A stretch of DNA of 64,000 bases, from NCBI RefSeq assembly GCF_009646335.1, contig NZ_WJBU01000009.1:62001-126000 (forward strand), read 5' to 3'. This stretch comes from Caenimonas koreensis DSM 17982. Lineage in GTDB: Bacteria > Pseudomonadota > Gammaproteobacteria > Burkholderiales > Burkholderiaceae_C. The notes under the pieces were generated by a model. That model had not been told where the DNA came from. It ran no database searches and worked only from the letters and a program-made list of their open reading frames with translations. Both the position numbers and the translations under genes were made by a program. Shown here one piece after another: positions 38,063-48,893 of this stretch (its first letter is position 1; each line of letters starts with the position of its first letter).

Positions 38063-39796
38063 TTATACATTGGTGCAGCCCAGCACCTCTTCGAGCGAGG
38101 TCACACCGAGCTTCACCTTGTGCAGACCCGATTGGCGCAGCGAGCGAACGCCTTCTGCCTGCGCCTGCGCCGCGATGTCCATGGCGCTGCCGTCGGCCAG
38201 AATGATGCGCTGGATTTCATCGCTGATCGGCATGACCTGGTAGATGCCGACGCGGCCCTTGTAGCCGTTGTTGCACATCGTGCAGCCGACGGGCCGGTAG
38301 GGCGTCCAGGAGCCATCGACTTCTTCTTCTGTGAAGCCGGCGTCGATCAGTGTCTCGTGCGGGATATCGGCTGGCGCCTTGCAGCTCGGGCACAGGCGCC
38401 GCGCCAGCCGCTGGGCCGTGATCAGGATCACGCTCGACGCGATGTTGAACGGCGCGATGCCCATGTTGCGCATGCGCGTCAGCGTGGTGGGTGCGTCGTT
38501 GGTGTGCAGGGTGGACAGCACCATGTGGCCCGTTTGCGCGGCTTTGATCGCGATGTCGGCGGTTTCAAGGTCGCGGATTTCGCCGACCATGATCACGTCC
38601 GGATCCTGACGCAGGAACGATTTGAGTGCCGCCGCGAATGTCAGGCCCGCCTTGTCGTTCACGTTGACCTGGTTGATGCCTGGCATGTTGATTTCCGACG
38701 GGTCTTCGGCCGTCGAGATGTTCACGCCAGGCTTGTTCAGGATGTTCAGGCAGGTGTAGAGCGACACCGTCTTGCCTGAACCGGTCGGCCCAGTGACCAG
38801 CACCATGCCGTACGGCCTGGCCACTGCATCGAGCAGGCGCTTTTTCTCGTCGGGCTCGTAGCCCAGCGCTTCAATGCCCAGGCGCGCGCTGGACGGATCC
38901 AGGATACGGATCACGATCTTTTCGCCAAAGAGCGTGGGCAATGTGCTGACGCGGAAGTCGATCACGCGATCGGGGCCGACCTTCAGCTTCATCTTGCCGT
39001 CTTGCGGCACGCGCTTCTCGGAGATGTCCATCCGCGAGATCACCTTGATGCGCGAGGCGAGCTTGTCCTTGATGGCAATGGGTGGCGAGGCGATCTCGCG
39101 CAGCTCGCCGTCAATGCGAAAGCGCACGCGGTAGTTGTGCTCGTACGGCTCGAAGTGCAGGTCCGATGCGCGCATGCTGAAAGCGTCGAGCAGCATCTTG
39201 TGCAGGAACTTGACGACTGGCGCGTCTTCGACTTCAGAGGCGGCGACCTCTTTGTCTTCGTCGCCCGCCTCCATGGTGGACTCGTCGAACTCGAAGTCGT
39301 CACCGATGATGCTGTCCATCGCCTCGGTGGCGCTGGTGGTGTTCTGCTCCACCATCTTGGTGAGCTTGTCGTATTCGGCAATGATCCAGTCCACACCCAT
39401 CTGGGTGGAGAACTTGATGCGCTCGGCGGCTTGTGAATCAGACGGGTCGGCCGTGGCGACGATCAGGCGGTTGCTGCGCTTGGACAGCACGATCACGCGG
39501 AACTGCTGGCAGACCTTGTTGTCGAGCAGGTTCTTGGGCAGCCGGGTCAGGTCGATCGCGTCAAGGTCGAGCAGCGGTGCGCCAAATGCGGCGGACATGG
39601 TGTGGGCCAGGTCCGAGGCGGAGACGGCACCCGAGCCTGTGAGCTCCTGGATGAAGCTCACCCGGTTGGTCTGCGCCTTGCGCGAGATGTCTTCGGCGGA
39701 TTTCTGGCCCAGCTTGCCAGCGGAAATCAGGGCGCGTGCGAGCCCTGGCAATGCCATTGCTTGAGGTTCTGCGGCTACAGGATCGACGGCTGCCAT
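38063..39796 (-). CDS. pilB: PilB, type IV pilus extension ATPase
   Basis: This 577-residue hexameric ATPase drives pilus assembly. It has an N-terminal MshE/T2SSE domain, Walker A GPTGSGKTVSLYT near residue 335, the Asp box MVGEIRDLETADIA and the His box near QTGHMVLSTLHTND. A zinc-binding tetracysteine (CPSC and CTMC) lies near the C-terminus. It opens the pilB-pilC-pilD-coaE-zapD-yacG run. Pilin and other pil genes are elsewhere. Confidence 0.96.
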   Translation of the reverse strand: MAAVDPVAAEPQAMALPGLARALISAGKLGQKSAEDISRKAQTNRVSFIQELTGSGAVSASDLAHTMSAAFGAPLLDLDAIDLTRLPKNLLDNKVCQQFRVIVLSKRSNRLIVATADPSDSQAAERIKFSTQMGVDWIIAEYDKLTKMVEQNTTSATEAMDSIIGDDFEFDESTMEAGDEDKEVAASEVEDAPVVKFLHKMLLDAFSMRASDLHFEPYEHNYRVRFRIDGELREIASPPIAIKDKLASRIKVISRMDISEKRVPQDGKMKLKVGPDRVIDFRVSTLPTLFGEKIVIRILDPSSARLGIEALGYEPDEKKRLLDAVARPYGMVLVTGPTGSGKTVSLYTCLNILNKPGVNISTAEDPSEINMPGINQVNVNDKAGLTFAAALKSFLRQDPDVIMVGEIRDLETADIAIKAAQTGHMVLSTLHTNDAPTTLTRMRNMGIAPFNIASSVILITAQRLARRLCPSCKAPADIPHETLIDAGFTEEEVDGSWTPYRPVGCTMCNNGYKGRVGIYQVMPISDEIQRIILADGSAMDIAAQAQAEGVRSLRQSGLHKVKLGVTSLEEVLGCTNV

Positions 39797-39926
39797 TGGA
39801 ATGACGAATACTCTTTAGAAACAGTCCGCGCCAGCACGGGGCGCACTACGCTGTCTGATCATCGCTCATTGGCCCAGCCCTGTAAATCTTCTCAGCTGTT
39901 GCCCGCCTGCGGGAGTTGGAACAATG

Positions 39927-41747
39927 TCACGTCGGCATTGGTGCCATCGTGTTACCAAAGGTAGGACGTTTGACGTGCGGCGCCGCCATGACCAGCGCGG
40001 CGCGCACCACGGGCGCGTCCTGCGGACCCGCCATCGTGAGCGATTCAATCTGATCCGATGGCAGGCCGCACACCACTGCATCGCGCGCGGTCATCACGCA
40101 CAAGGCGCTCGTCACGCGGTCGTCGAGCAGCAAGGCGCGGCCCGCGTCGAGTGGGTTGGTGAAAGCCGCTGCGACCTGTTGACCGCTTACCCACAGGCCC
40201 CGCCTGGTGGCCACGCCGTTGCAGCCCAGTGCCGCCGCCCGCTCAAGAATTGACTTGTCAGACGGTTCATCCGCCTGTGTTGCGCACAGGACCAGATGCA
40301 CCGGGATGCGGCCGTCCCCAGGTACCGCGGCGCGGATGATTTCCTCGTACACGTGCGGCGCGTTCTGGATGCCGACCTGCGGCTGCGAATTCATCTCGAT
40401 GATGCAGGCGCCGGTCTCCAGCCACGAGCGTCGGATATCAGCTATGAGCAGGTCGACGCCGGAAATATCGAGGCGAATCGCGCGTGTCGCTCGCACGGCG
40501 AGCGCCAGGTTGTCGGGATGTGCATCTTCGACGGGAACAAGCGTCTGGATGCCGCCTGCCGAGATGTTGTTGCGTCGTCGCAGCACAACGAAAGCGCCCT
40601 GCGCAGGAATGTCATGCGCAGCGAGCCCCTGTTCCTGTAGCAGCCCGTTGGCTTCACTGTCGAGTGCCAGAAGCTCGCGCCCCGACTGTCGCCTGATGCG
40701 CACCGCGCGTTCGGTCATCTGCGAAGCGGCGATGAGCTGGGCGACGCTCTGCCTGCCGTCGCCGGTGACGCCGCCGGCGCGCCGATGCAGGATCTTCACG
40801 ACGCGATCGTGAAGCACTGTCAGGCGGTAGTCTTCGCCAAAGTGATGCTTCTCGACGAGCACCCGGCTGGAGAGCGCGCTCGCGCTGGCGAAGGCCCGTC
40901 GCACGCCGGCCTCGTCCCTGAGCCCTGCCTCTACGCCGCGGCCCTGGTCGTGGTCGTCTGGCTTGACCACCACGGGCCAGCCAAGCCGCGCGGCAACCTG
41001 GAGTGCTTCGCCCTCATCCTTTGCGAGCTCGTGAACCGGTACGGGCAGACCGTGCAGCGCAAGCACGTGCGCCGTCATGGTCTTGCTCTTGGACATCTTG
41101 ACGCCCATGGACGGGGTGCGGTCAGTGATGGTGCTGTTGAACCAGCGTGCACGATGCCCCTGACCGAAACAGAACGTGTCACGGCTGATGCGCAGGCTGG
41201 GAATACCGCAGGCATGGGCGGCAGCCATCAAGTGGAAGTTGTTGACACCCACGAGCGCATGCTTTTGCAGGCGCCCAAGCAGTGACTCAAAATCGGCTCG
41301 CACACGTGCGATAGAACTGGCAGACGGGGACGGCGTGCCGATCAGGCTGTTGACCGCCTCGCGCATCCAGCGAAACGCCAGCGTGGTTGCTTCCGGTTCA
41401 AAGGAAGGCACTGCGACATCGAACGCCGCCTGGTCGGCATCGATGGCGGCAATGTAGTAGGGGCCGAAGACGGGGATCTTTTGCTGGCGCTGGACACAAA
41501 GGTGCCAAAGAACGATGCGCTCGATCAACCCTAGGCGTGGGTCAGATGCGGGGACCGAAACGGTGCCTGGCGACTCAAGCAGCGTGCCGAAAAGTTGGTC
41601 GATTGCGCTGAAATCAAGTTGTTGGGGGATGGTGGTGCTGATGCGCGCCACAAGGCCTGACTGCGTGACCGCGAAACCTGCACCTTGTAGGGGACGCCAA
41701 CTCGCGGTCAGATGCAACCCGTACGAACTGGAGGGGGGTGAAGGCAT
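39927..41747 (-). CDS. CphA2-like ATP-grasp ligase with a degenerate Mur-ligase domain
   Basis: The 606-residue protein resembles cyanophycin synthetases in order. An N-terminal CphA-type domain (residues about 1-190) ends in FDVAVPSFEPEATTLAFRWM. An ATP-grasp domain follows (about 215-440) with VVVKPDDHDQGRGVEAG and CIIEMNSQPQVG. A short Mur-ligase-like region (about 470-590) has GCNGVATRRGLWVSGQQV but lacks the GTNGKTT P-loop. This is the architecture of CphA2-type truncated enzymes rather than full CphA. Without that P-loop it should be able to join amino acids or peptides with one ATP-dependent site only. No cyanophycinase is nearby. ATG 41747 was chosen; a GTG 36 bp upstream is an alternative. 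Confidence 0.75.
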   Translation of the reverse strand: MPSPPSSSYGLHLTASWRPLQGAGFAVTQSGLVARISTTIPQQLDFSAIDQLFGTLLESPGTVSVPASDPRLGLIERIVLWHLCVQRQQKIPVFGPYYIAAIDADQAAFDVAVPSFEPEATTLAFRWMREAVNSLIGTPSPSASSIARVRADFESLLGRLQKHALVGVNNFHLMAAAHACGIPSLRISRDTFCFGQGHRARWFNSTITDRTPSMGVKMSKSKTMTAHVLALHGLPVPVHELAKDEGEALQVAARLGWPVVVKPDDHDQGRGVEAGLRDEAGVRRAFASASALSSRVLVEKHHFGEDYRLTVLHDRVVKILHRRAGGVTGDGRQSVAQLIAASQMTERAVRIRRQSGRELLALDSEANGLLQEQGLAAHDIPAQGAFVVLRRRNNISAGGIQTLVPVEDAHPDNLALAVRATRAIRLDISGVDLLIADIRRSWLETGACIIEMNSQPQVGIQNAPHVYEEIIRAAVPGDGRIPVHLVLCATQADEPSDKSILERAAALGCNGVATRRGLWVSGQQVAAAFTNPLDAGRALLLDDRVTSALCVMTARDAVVCGLPSDQIESLTMAGPQDAPVVRAALVMAAPHVKRPTFGNTMAPMPT

Positions 41748-41795
41748 ACGGCTCGCGTATCTGTTCGCACAACCTGTTTGCACACTTGTGGAAAC

Positions 41796-41872
41796 TGGTC
41801 GGGGTGAGAGGATTCGAACCTCCGGCCTCTACGTCCCGAACGTAGCGCTCTACCAGGCTAAGCTACACCCCG
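41796..41872 (-). tRNA. tRNA-Pro (anticodon CGG)
   Basis: The minus strand folds as a 77-nt tRNA. The acceptor stem is CGGGGTG/CACCCCG, the D arm contains AGCCTGGTAGAGC, the anticodon loop is TTCGGGA with anticodon CGG, the T arm is GGTTCGAATCC and the 3' CCA is encoded. It stands between the CphA2-like ligase, 48 bp downstream of it, and the divergent PIG-L gene. Confidence 0.97.
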
Positions 41873-41977
41873 TTCTGCGTGTCAGCGTCGCCATCTTGGA
41901 CAAGATCGCAACGAAGCAGCAGTTCAGCCTTTAATTGTAGCAAATCGCGCTTATCAAAATTCGGGGGAAATTGGAAC

Positions 41978-42769
41978 TTGGACGCGGTGACCGAGGAATT
42001 TGGGCCGGACGGTGCCGCTGCGCTGGACTTTTACCTGGCCCCGCATTCGGACGACGTCTGCTTTTCGATCGGTCAGCTAGCGCACTCGCGCGGAGCTGGC
42101 ATGTTGTGCACGGTGTTCACCGTCACCGCTTACCAGGCGGGCCGCAGGCAACTTGTCGCCGACGACATCCGCGCGACGACCCGAATTCGCATCGCTGAAG
42201 ATGCATCCTTCGCGCAACGATGCGGACTTGTTCCCCAGTGGCTGTCGTTTCCTGATGCGTTCGCACGCGGGCAACCGCCGTTTGACGCTGCGCCAGCGGG
42301 TGAGGTTGCGCGGCAAATAGCAGAGGTCGTGATGAGGGCGATTCTCGCCCCTACCATTGGCCGCGTGACCCATCCTCGCCCTTGGTTGTTCTGCCCGGCG
42401 GGTATTGGCGGCCATGTAGACCACCTGGCTGTCACGACGGTCGTGATGGACAACATCGACCGGTTGAGTCCGCTGTACCGGATTGCTTTCTACGAAGACC
42501 TGCACTACGCGTCAAAAGCCGATGTGAGAGCCAGCGGTGTGACTCGCCTGAAGGAGCTCGCTGGTGACCGCTCGCTCGCGCGTCGCGTGATTGCGCTGGC
42601 CGACGAAGCTGCGCAGCTGTCGAAGATGGAGCTGGTGCGGCTCTATCCGTCGCAGCTGACTGCCCGAATCGATTCCATCGAAGCCTACTCTCCGGCGGTG
42701 GCGCCACCGGCCATGCCCCACGAGGCGGTGTGGGTGCTTCAGGACGACATGCACCACCTGCCGGGGTAG
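41978..42769 (+). CDS. PIG-L (LmbE) family zinc deacetylase
   Basis: The start is a TTG at 41978, with a strong GGGGGAAA Shine-Dalgarno 8 nt upstream; no ATG is suitably placed. The 263-residue protein has the PIG-L zinc motif APHSDDV (His23, Asp26) and the distal HVDH near residue 146 in FCPAGIGGHVDH. The family removes acetyl groups from N-acetylglucosamine-type sugars (MshB, BshB, PIG-L) or related amides. The substitution of Ser for the usual Pro/His in the first motif is a mild variant. It overlaps the convergent glycosyltransferase-like gene by 31 bp and lies divergent from the tRNA and the CphA2-like gene. A joint pathway is inferred only. Confidence 0.85.
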   Translation: MDAVTEEFGPDGAAALDFYLAPHSDDVCFSIGQLAHSRGAGMLCTVFTVTAYQAGRRQLVADDIRATTRIRIAEDASFAQRCGLVPQWLSFPDAFARGQPPFDAAPAGEVARQIAEVVMRAILAPTIGRVTHPRPWLFCPAGIGGHVDHLAVTTVVMDNIDRLSPLYRIAFYEDLHYASKADVRASGVTRLKELAGDRSLARRVIALADEAAQLSKMELVRLYPSQLTARIDSIEAYSPAVAPPAMPHEAVWVLQDDMHHLPG

Positions 42770-43491
42770 TGGCGAAACGCGTCCCGGAGCAGGGCGGTCT
42801 CCACACTGTCATCGCGCAGCGATTGCATGAAGAGCGAATCTGGCTGGTGCTGCTCGAGCGGCGTCGCCTGTTCCTGCCTGCGGCGCACGCAGATGCGCGG
42901 AATCTCCTGCCGCACGGCGTCGAGCATGAGGTGAAGGTCTGCCATGTTGGGGTGGGCCCAACGCGCCAGGTCGATGTCGACCAGGCTCGAATGGAAGGCG
43001 AGGACGCCTGTGCCCAGCTCATCGACGTGCGAATCGAATCCGAGTGCCTTGCGAAAGTGGATGACCTCCCGGTCGCGGACATACGACGCCAAGGGTTGCC
43101 GGTAGATGGCGCCGTGCAGCCCGACAATGGCCCTGTAGTGGTGCCGCCGTAGCGCAGCCGACAGCACTTTCACGTAGTCCTGCGCATACAGGATGTCATC
43201 GTCGAACGTGAAGAAAAGGCATGGTTCGCGATAGGCTTTGAGGGCCAGGAACTTGCCCGACGTGCCCAGCACTCTTTCGCCCGACGTTGGCAGTATGCAA
43301 ACGAGCTTTGGAATGGAGGCGAGCTCCTGCGGAATCTTGACCTGCTTGTCGAGATACAGATAGAGGCGGTCGACTTGGGCAAGGATGCCCGGCAACGCGA
43401 CACGCAGCGTGTCGATGCGGCTCGGCATGGTCGCCATTCCGCCGATCCTGGGCAGCAGCTGAGCGGGTATTCGAAGGTCGGACGAACGCAT
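42739..43491 (-). CDS. Glycosyltransferase-like protein (GT-A type)
   Basis: This 250-residue protein has a GT-A-like start (GGMATMPSRIDTLRVALPGI) and an acidic metal motif FTFDDDIL (D97-D99), typical of nucleotide-sugar binding. I cannot name a defined GT family; it resembles small bacterial proteins annotated as family A glycosyltransferases. No signal peptide or membrane helix is visible. Start ATG at 43489-43491. The 3' end overlaps the convergent PIG-L gene by 31 bp. With the PIG-L deacetylase it could build or modify an amino sugar. Confidence 0.7.
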   Translation of the reverse strand: MRSSDLRIPAQLLPRIGGMATMPSRIDTLRVALPGILAQVDRLYLYLDKQVKIPQELASIPKLVCILPTSGERVLGTSGKFLALKAYREPCLFFTFDDDILYAQDYVKVLSAALRRHHYRAIVGLHGAIYRQPLASYVRDREVIHFRKALGFDSHVDELGTGVLAFHSSLVDIDLARWAHPNMADLHLMLDAVRQEIPRICVRRRQEQATPLEQHQPDSLFMQSLRDDSVETALLRDAFRHYPGRWCMSS

Positions 43492-43514
43492 GCCCGCGTG
43501 CTGGCGGCAACCGG

Positions 43515-44504
43515 TCAGTTGCGCCGCTGGAGCAATTGGCCCGCCAGATCAAGCAGGCCGGCGCTGTAGGCGTTGACGGGCAGGCACCGGGCCGCGTCCA
43601 TGGCCCGTTGTGCTTCAGCCGCCGCAGCTTGGCGTGTCGCTTCAAGCGCGCCGGTTGCGCGAACGATGGCAACAATGTTGTCGAGATCGGTCAAGCCCCC
43701 GGTTTCGATGGCGTGGCGGATCAACTCGCGCTGTTCGCTGGAGCCGCGCTGCATCGCAGCAATCAGCGGCAGTGTCGCCTTGCCTTCGCGCAAGTCGTCA
43801 CCGAGGTTCTTGCCCATCTCGCTGGCGTCGCCGTCATAGTCGAGCATGTCGTCGATGACCTGGAAGGCTGTGCCTAACGCCTGGCCGAATGTGGCGCACG
43901 CTTGTTCCACGCGGGAATCTGCGCCCGCCAGAACGGCGCCCAGCCGGGCGCTGGCCTCAAACAATTTGGCGGTTTTGGACCGGATGACCAGCAGGTACGC
44001 CTCTTCGTCCAGCGAGGCGTCGTGCATGTTCATCAGCTGCAGCACTTCGCCTTCGGCGATGACGTTGGTCGCATCGGCCAGGATTTCCATGATGCGCATG
44101 TCGCCCGCATCCAGCATCATCTGGAATGCGCGCGAATACAGGAAGTCGCCGACCAGCACACTCGCCGGGTTGCCGAAGCTTTCATTGGCAGTCGCGCGTC
44201 CGCGCCGCAGAGTCGATTCGTCGACCACGTCGTCGTGCAGGAGCGTTGCGGTGTGGATGAACTCGACCACTGCGGCCAGGTTGAAGCGTTGGTCGCCCTT
44301 GTAGCCAAGGGAGCCGCACACCATCAACAGCAGCGCGGGCCGCAGGCGCTTGCCACCCGCGCTGATGATGTAACGCGATACTTCGCCGACCAGCGGCACG
44401 GCCGACTGGAGCCGACGGGCGATCACGGCATCGACCTGGTCCATGTCGGCGGCGATGAGGGAGAGCACGGAGCCCGAACTGGCGGAAGGAGCGGTCAAGG
44501 GCAA
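43515..44504 (-). CDS. ispB: Octaprenyl (long-chain polyprenyl) diphosphate synthase
   Basis: This 329-residue trans-prenyltransferase makes the side chain of ubiquinone from farnesyl-PP and IPP. The first DDxxD motif is D91-D92-V-V-D95 (LLHDDVVDES) and the second QVIDDMLDYDG. Small residues just upstream of the first motif (HTAT) are compatible with a long product. The start is taken as TTG 44504, 21 nt after a TATAAT box (44526-44531), with no Shine-Dalgarno. The first ATG is 60 bp further in. It is divergent from rplU, as in many Proteobacteria. Confidence 0.93.
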   Translation of the reverse strand: MPLTAPSASSGSVLSLIAADMDQVDAVIARRLQSAVPLVGEVSRYIISAGGKRLRPALLLMVCGSLGYKGDQRFNLAAVVEFIHTATLLHDDVVDESTLRRGRATANESFGNPASVLVGDFLYSRAFQMMLDAGDMRIMEILADATNVIAEGEVLQLMNMHDASLDEEAYLLVIRSKTAKLFEASARLGAVLAGADSRVEQACATFGQALGTAFQVIDDMLDYDGDASEMGKNLGDDLREGKATLPLIAAMQRGSSEQRELIRHAIETGGLTDLDNIVAIVRATGALEATRQAAAAEAQRAMDAARCLPVNAYSAGLLDLAGQLLQRRN

Positions 44505-44525
44505 GGAAAGTAAAGGGTTCTGGCG

Positions 44526-44531
44526 ATTATA
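44526..44531 (-). promoter_or_regulatory. Putative -10 box of ispB
   Basis: A perfect TATAAT on the minus strand lies 21 nt before the TTG start of ispB. The -35 region is weak. Confidence 0.45.
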
Positions 44532-44563
44532 GAAACCGGCCTGATCACGTCGCGCTGCGGTGA

Positions 44564-44592
44564 TTGTGAGTGGTCACAAACCAAGCTATAAT
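44564..44592 (+). promoter_or_regulatory. rplU-rpmA promoter with a 16-bp palindrome over the -35 box
   Basis: -35 TTGTGA (44564-44569), 17-bp spacer and a perfect TATAAT (44587-44592) form a strong sigma-70-type promoter. The -35 box is half of TTGTGA-GTGG-TCACAA (44564-44579), a perfect 6-bp inverted repeat that could bind a regulator. Confidence 0.78.
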
Positions 44593-44600
44593 CGCGGGCT

Positions 44601-44620
44601 CACCGGAAATCCGTCCGGTG
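44601..44620 (+). other. Hairpin in the 5' leader of rplU
   Basis: CACCGGA and TCCGGTG pair around AATCCG at the very start of the roughly 90-nt leader of the rplU message. Ribosomal protein leaders often carry autoregulatory structures; nothing proves it here. Confidence 0.45.
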
Positions 44621-44688
44621 GGTATGAAAAGAAGCGCGAGCGTGCTGAAAAGCATTGCAAGCGTTTCGTCTCAATTTCAGAGGTCATC

Positions 44689-45000
44689 ATGTACGCGGTC
44701 ATAAAAACCGGTGGCAAGCAGTATCGCGTTGCTTCCGGCGAAAAAATTAAAGTAGAACAGATTGCTGCGGACGTAGGCCAGGAAATCGTGATCGATCAGG
44801 TTCTCGCCGTCGGCAACGGCAGCGAAATCAAGGTTGGCACGCCCCTGGTGTCCGGCGCTACTGTCACAGTCACCGTGCTGTCTCACGGCAAGCACGACAA
44901 GGTTCGCATCTTCAAGATGCGCCGTCGCAAGCACTACCAGAAGCGCCAAGGCCACCGCCAGCAGTTCACTGAACTGCAAATCGGCGCAATTGCCGGTTAA
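44689..45000 (+). CDS. rplU: 50S ribosomal protein L21
   Basis: The 103-residue protein [20 protein letters not shown] is standard L21, ending [10 protein letters not shown]. It binds 23S rRNA and L20 in the large subunit. The ATG at 44689 has a CAGAGG Shine-Dalgarno-like sequence about 8 nt upstream. It is transcribed with rpmA from the promoter at 44564. Confidence 0.98.
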   Translation: MYAVIKTGGKQYRVASGEKIKVEQIAADVGQEIVIDQVLAVGNGSEIKVGTPLVSGATVTVTVLSHGKHDKVRIFKMRRRKHYQKRQGHRQQFTELQIGAIAG

Positions 45001-45022
45001 AAGCCGGTTCAGGAGCTAAGAA

Positions 45023-45280
45023 ATGGCACAGAAAAAAGGCGGCGGCTCTACGCGAAACGGGCGGGATTCCCAGCCCAAGATGCTTGGCGTGAAGGCTTTC
45101 GGCGGTGAACTCATCAGCGCTGGTTCCATCATCGTGCGCCAGCGTGGCACCAAGTTCCACCCTGGCACGAATGTCGGTTTGGGCAAGGACCACACCCTTT
45201 TCGCCCTGGTCGATGGCCATGTGGCGTTCAAGGTCAAAGGTTCGCTGAGCAAGCAAACCGTCAGCGTTGTTCCGGCCTGA
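45023..45280 (+). CDS. rpmA: 50S ribosomal protein L27
   Basis: This 85-residue L27 has the usual start [16 protein letters not shown], whose N-terminus reaches the peptidyl-transferase centre. It lies 22 bp after rplU with a good Shine-Dalgarno (CAGGAGCTAAG). A terminator follows. Confidence 0.98.
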   Translation: MAQKKGGGSTRNGRDSQPKMLGVKAFGGELISAGSIIVRQRGTKFHPGTNVGLGKDHTLFALVDGHVAFKVKGSLSKQTVSVVPA

Positions 45281-47580
<2,300 letters not shown>

Positions 47581-47600
47581 GTTGCCCGCCAAAAAGCGGA

Positions 47601-48125
47601 TTAGCGAATTTCCGGGCGAAAGCGATATTCCGGATTGCCCTGCAAGTCGCGAGCGATTTGTGACGGCGACTGGTTCGGCGCCTGGCCAACGCAAGCCCCG
47701 TTGCGCGCAATAAGCAGGCTGTGACGCGACATGCCCTGCGAGTGCAGCGGCCTCCACTCTGCCTCCTTGGCGGGCACCCACCCCGAGCCCGGCAGGTTGC
47801 GTGCGTAGAGTTTCATCTCACCCGTTGCGCAGCGCACGCCTTCGTACATGCCGTTGACGGCGCCGGAGCTGCTGGACGCGACCACCACGTAATTGACGAC
47901 GCCGTCTTTGCCGATCTGTATGGATGCCGGATCGACGCCAAATCGAAGCTGGGAGCCTGGCATTTCCAGCGCGACCAAGCCCTCAGTCCTGATAGGTGGC
48001 GGCGGGGGCGCTGCGGCCTCACGCCAGTCGGGATCGATCGTCGGGGCGAAGAGTTGCGCCTGAACGGACGCGCAAACAACAGAGAGTGAAAGGCAGAGAA
48101 GGACTTTTGAAATACTAGGGCGCAT
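47601..48125 (-). CDS. CNP1-like family secreted protein
   Basis: This 174-residue protein has a Sec signal peptide ([20 protein letters not shown], cleavage near residue 23). A CNP1-like domain follows ([16 protein letters not shown] region, [29 protein letters not shown]) with two Cys. The family is named after a cryptic neisserial protein and is of unknown function. It overlaps the end of rppH by 11 bp, in the same direction, a common order in Burkholderiales. Confidence 0.85.
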   Translation of the reverse strand: MRPSISKVLLCLSLSVVCASVQAQLFAPTIDPDWREAAAPPPPPIRTEGLVALEMPGSQLRFGVDPASIQIGKDGVVNYVVVASSSSGAVNGMYEGVRCATGEMKLYARNLPGSGWVPAKEAEWRPLHSQGMSRHSLLIARNGACVGQAPNQSPSQIARDLQGNPEYRFRPEIR

Positions 48126-48771
48126 GCTTGTCTTCGTGGGCCTGCGTATTCAACGCGGCCTGGGGGTCTGGCTCGAAAGTCGCGCCGGGCGGCAGCTCGA
48201 AGCTCGCGCCCGGCATATGGTCCATGGCGTGCTCAGGGCCATCGTGGTCCTGGTCGCGCACTCGCATGCCGCTTCGCAGGTAGCGATTGCGATGGTCGTG
48301 CCGCGGCAGGAACCGGGCGAGCTCCGTGAGCGCCATCTCGTACACACCACGCTTGAATTCAACGACGACATCGAGCGGCACCCAATAGTCGTTCCAGCGC
48401 CAGGCATCGAACTCCGGATGGTTGGTGGCGCGCAGGTTGAGGTCCCAGTCGTGGCCTATCAACTGCAGCAGGTACCAGATCTGCTTCTGGCCCTTGTAGT
48501 GGCCGCGCGCGTCGCGGCGTATGTACCTGTCAGGCACCTCGTAGCGCAACCAGTCGCGGGTACGGGCAACGATACGCACATGCTCGGGCGCGAGCCCGAC
48601 TTCTTCGTGCAGTTCGCGGAACATCGCCTGCTCCGGGGTTTCGCCCCGGTCGATGCCTCCTTGCGGAAACTGCCAGCTGTGGGTGCGTATCCTCTTGCCC
48701 CAAAAAACCTGGTTTTTCTGGTTGAGCAGGATGATGCCGACGTTCGGCCGAAAGCCGTCCCGGTCAAGCAT
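48115..48771 (-). CDS. rppH: RppH, RNA pyrophosphohydrolase
   Basis: This 218-residue Nudix enzyme converts 5'-triphosphate (or diphosphate) mRNA ends to monophosphate, starting RNA decay. The N-terminus [17 protein letters not shown] and the Nudix box (GGIDRGETP, then RELHEEVG at residues about 38-58) are complete. The C-terminus has an extension rich in His, Asp and Pro compared with E. coli RppH (176 residues). ATG 48771 was chosen over a TTG two codons upstream. It is divergent from proS. Confidence 0.92.
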   Translation of the reverse strand: MLDRDGFRPNVGIILLNQKNQVFWGKRIRTHSWQFPQGGIDRGETPEQAMFRELHEEVGLAPEHVRIVARTRDWLRYEVPDRYIRRDARGHYKGQKQIWYLLQLIGHDWDLNLRATNHPEFDAWRWNDYWVPLDVVVEFKRGVYEMALTELARFLPRHDHRNRYLRSGMRVRDQDHDGPEHAMDHMPGASFELPPGATFEPDPQAALNTQAHEDKHAP

Positions 48772-48893
48772 AATCAAACCCCAAATTTTTTAAACTGAGT
48801 TCATTATGCACGGCGCCACACGCGCAGGCTATGGGCTTGGTACTACCTTGTCTTGCGCGGTAAGCCGCGATTAACGCGCGACACTCACGACGA

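Noticed and set aside
10180..39964. TTACC-TTT-GGTAA at 10180-10192 and its reverse complement-like partner near 39952-39964 as a shared operator
   Set aside because: A 13-base match of this kind is expected several times by chance in 64 kb, and the second site lies inside the 3' end of a coding region rather than in a promoter.
44564..44579. TTGTGA-N4-TCACAA as a CRP binding site
   Set aside because: CRP sites need TGTGA-N6-TCACA; here the spacer between the half-sites is too short. It stays as an unassigned palindrome over the -35 box.
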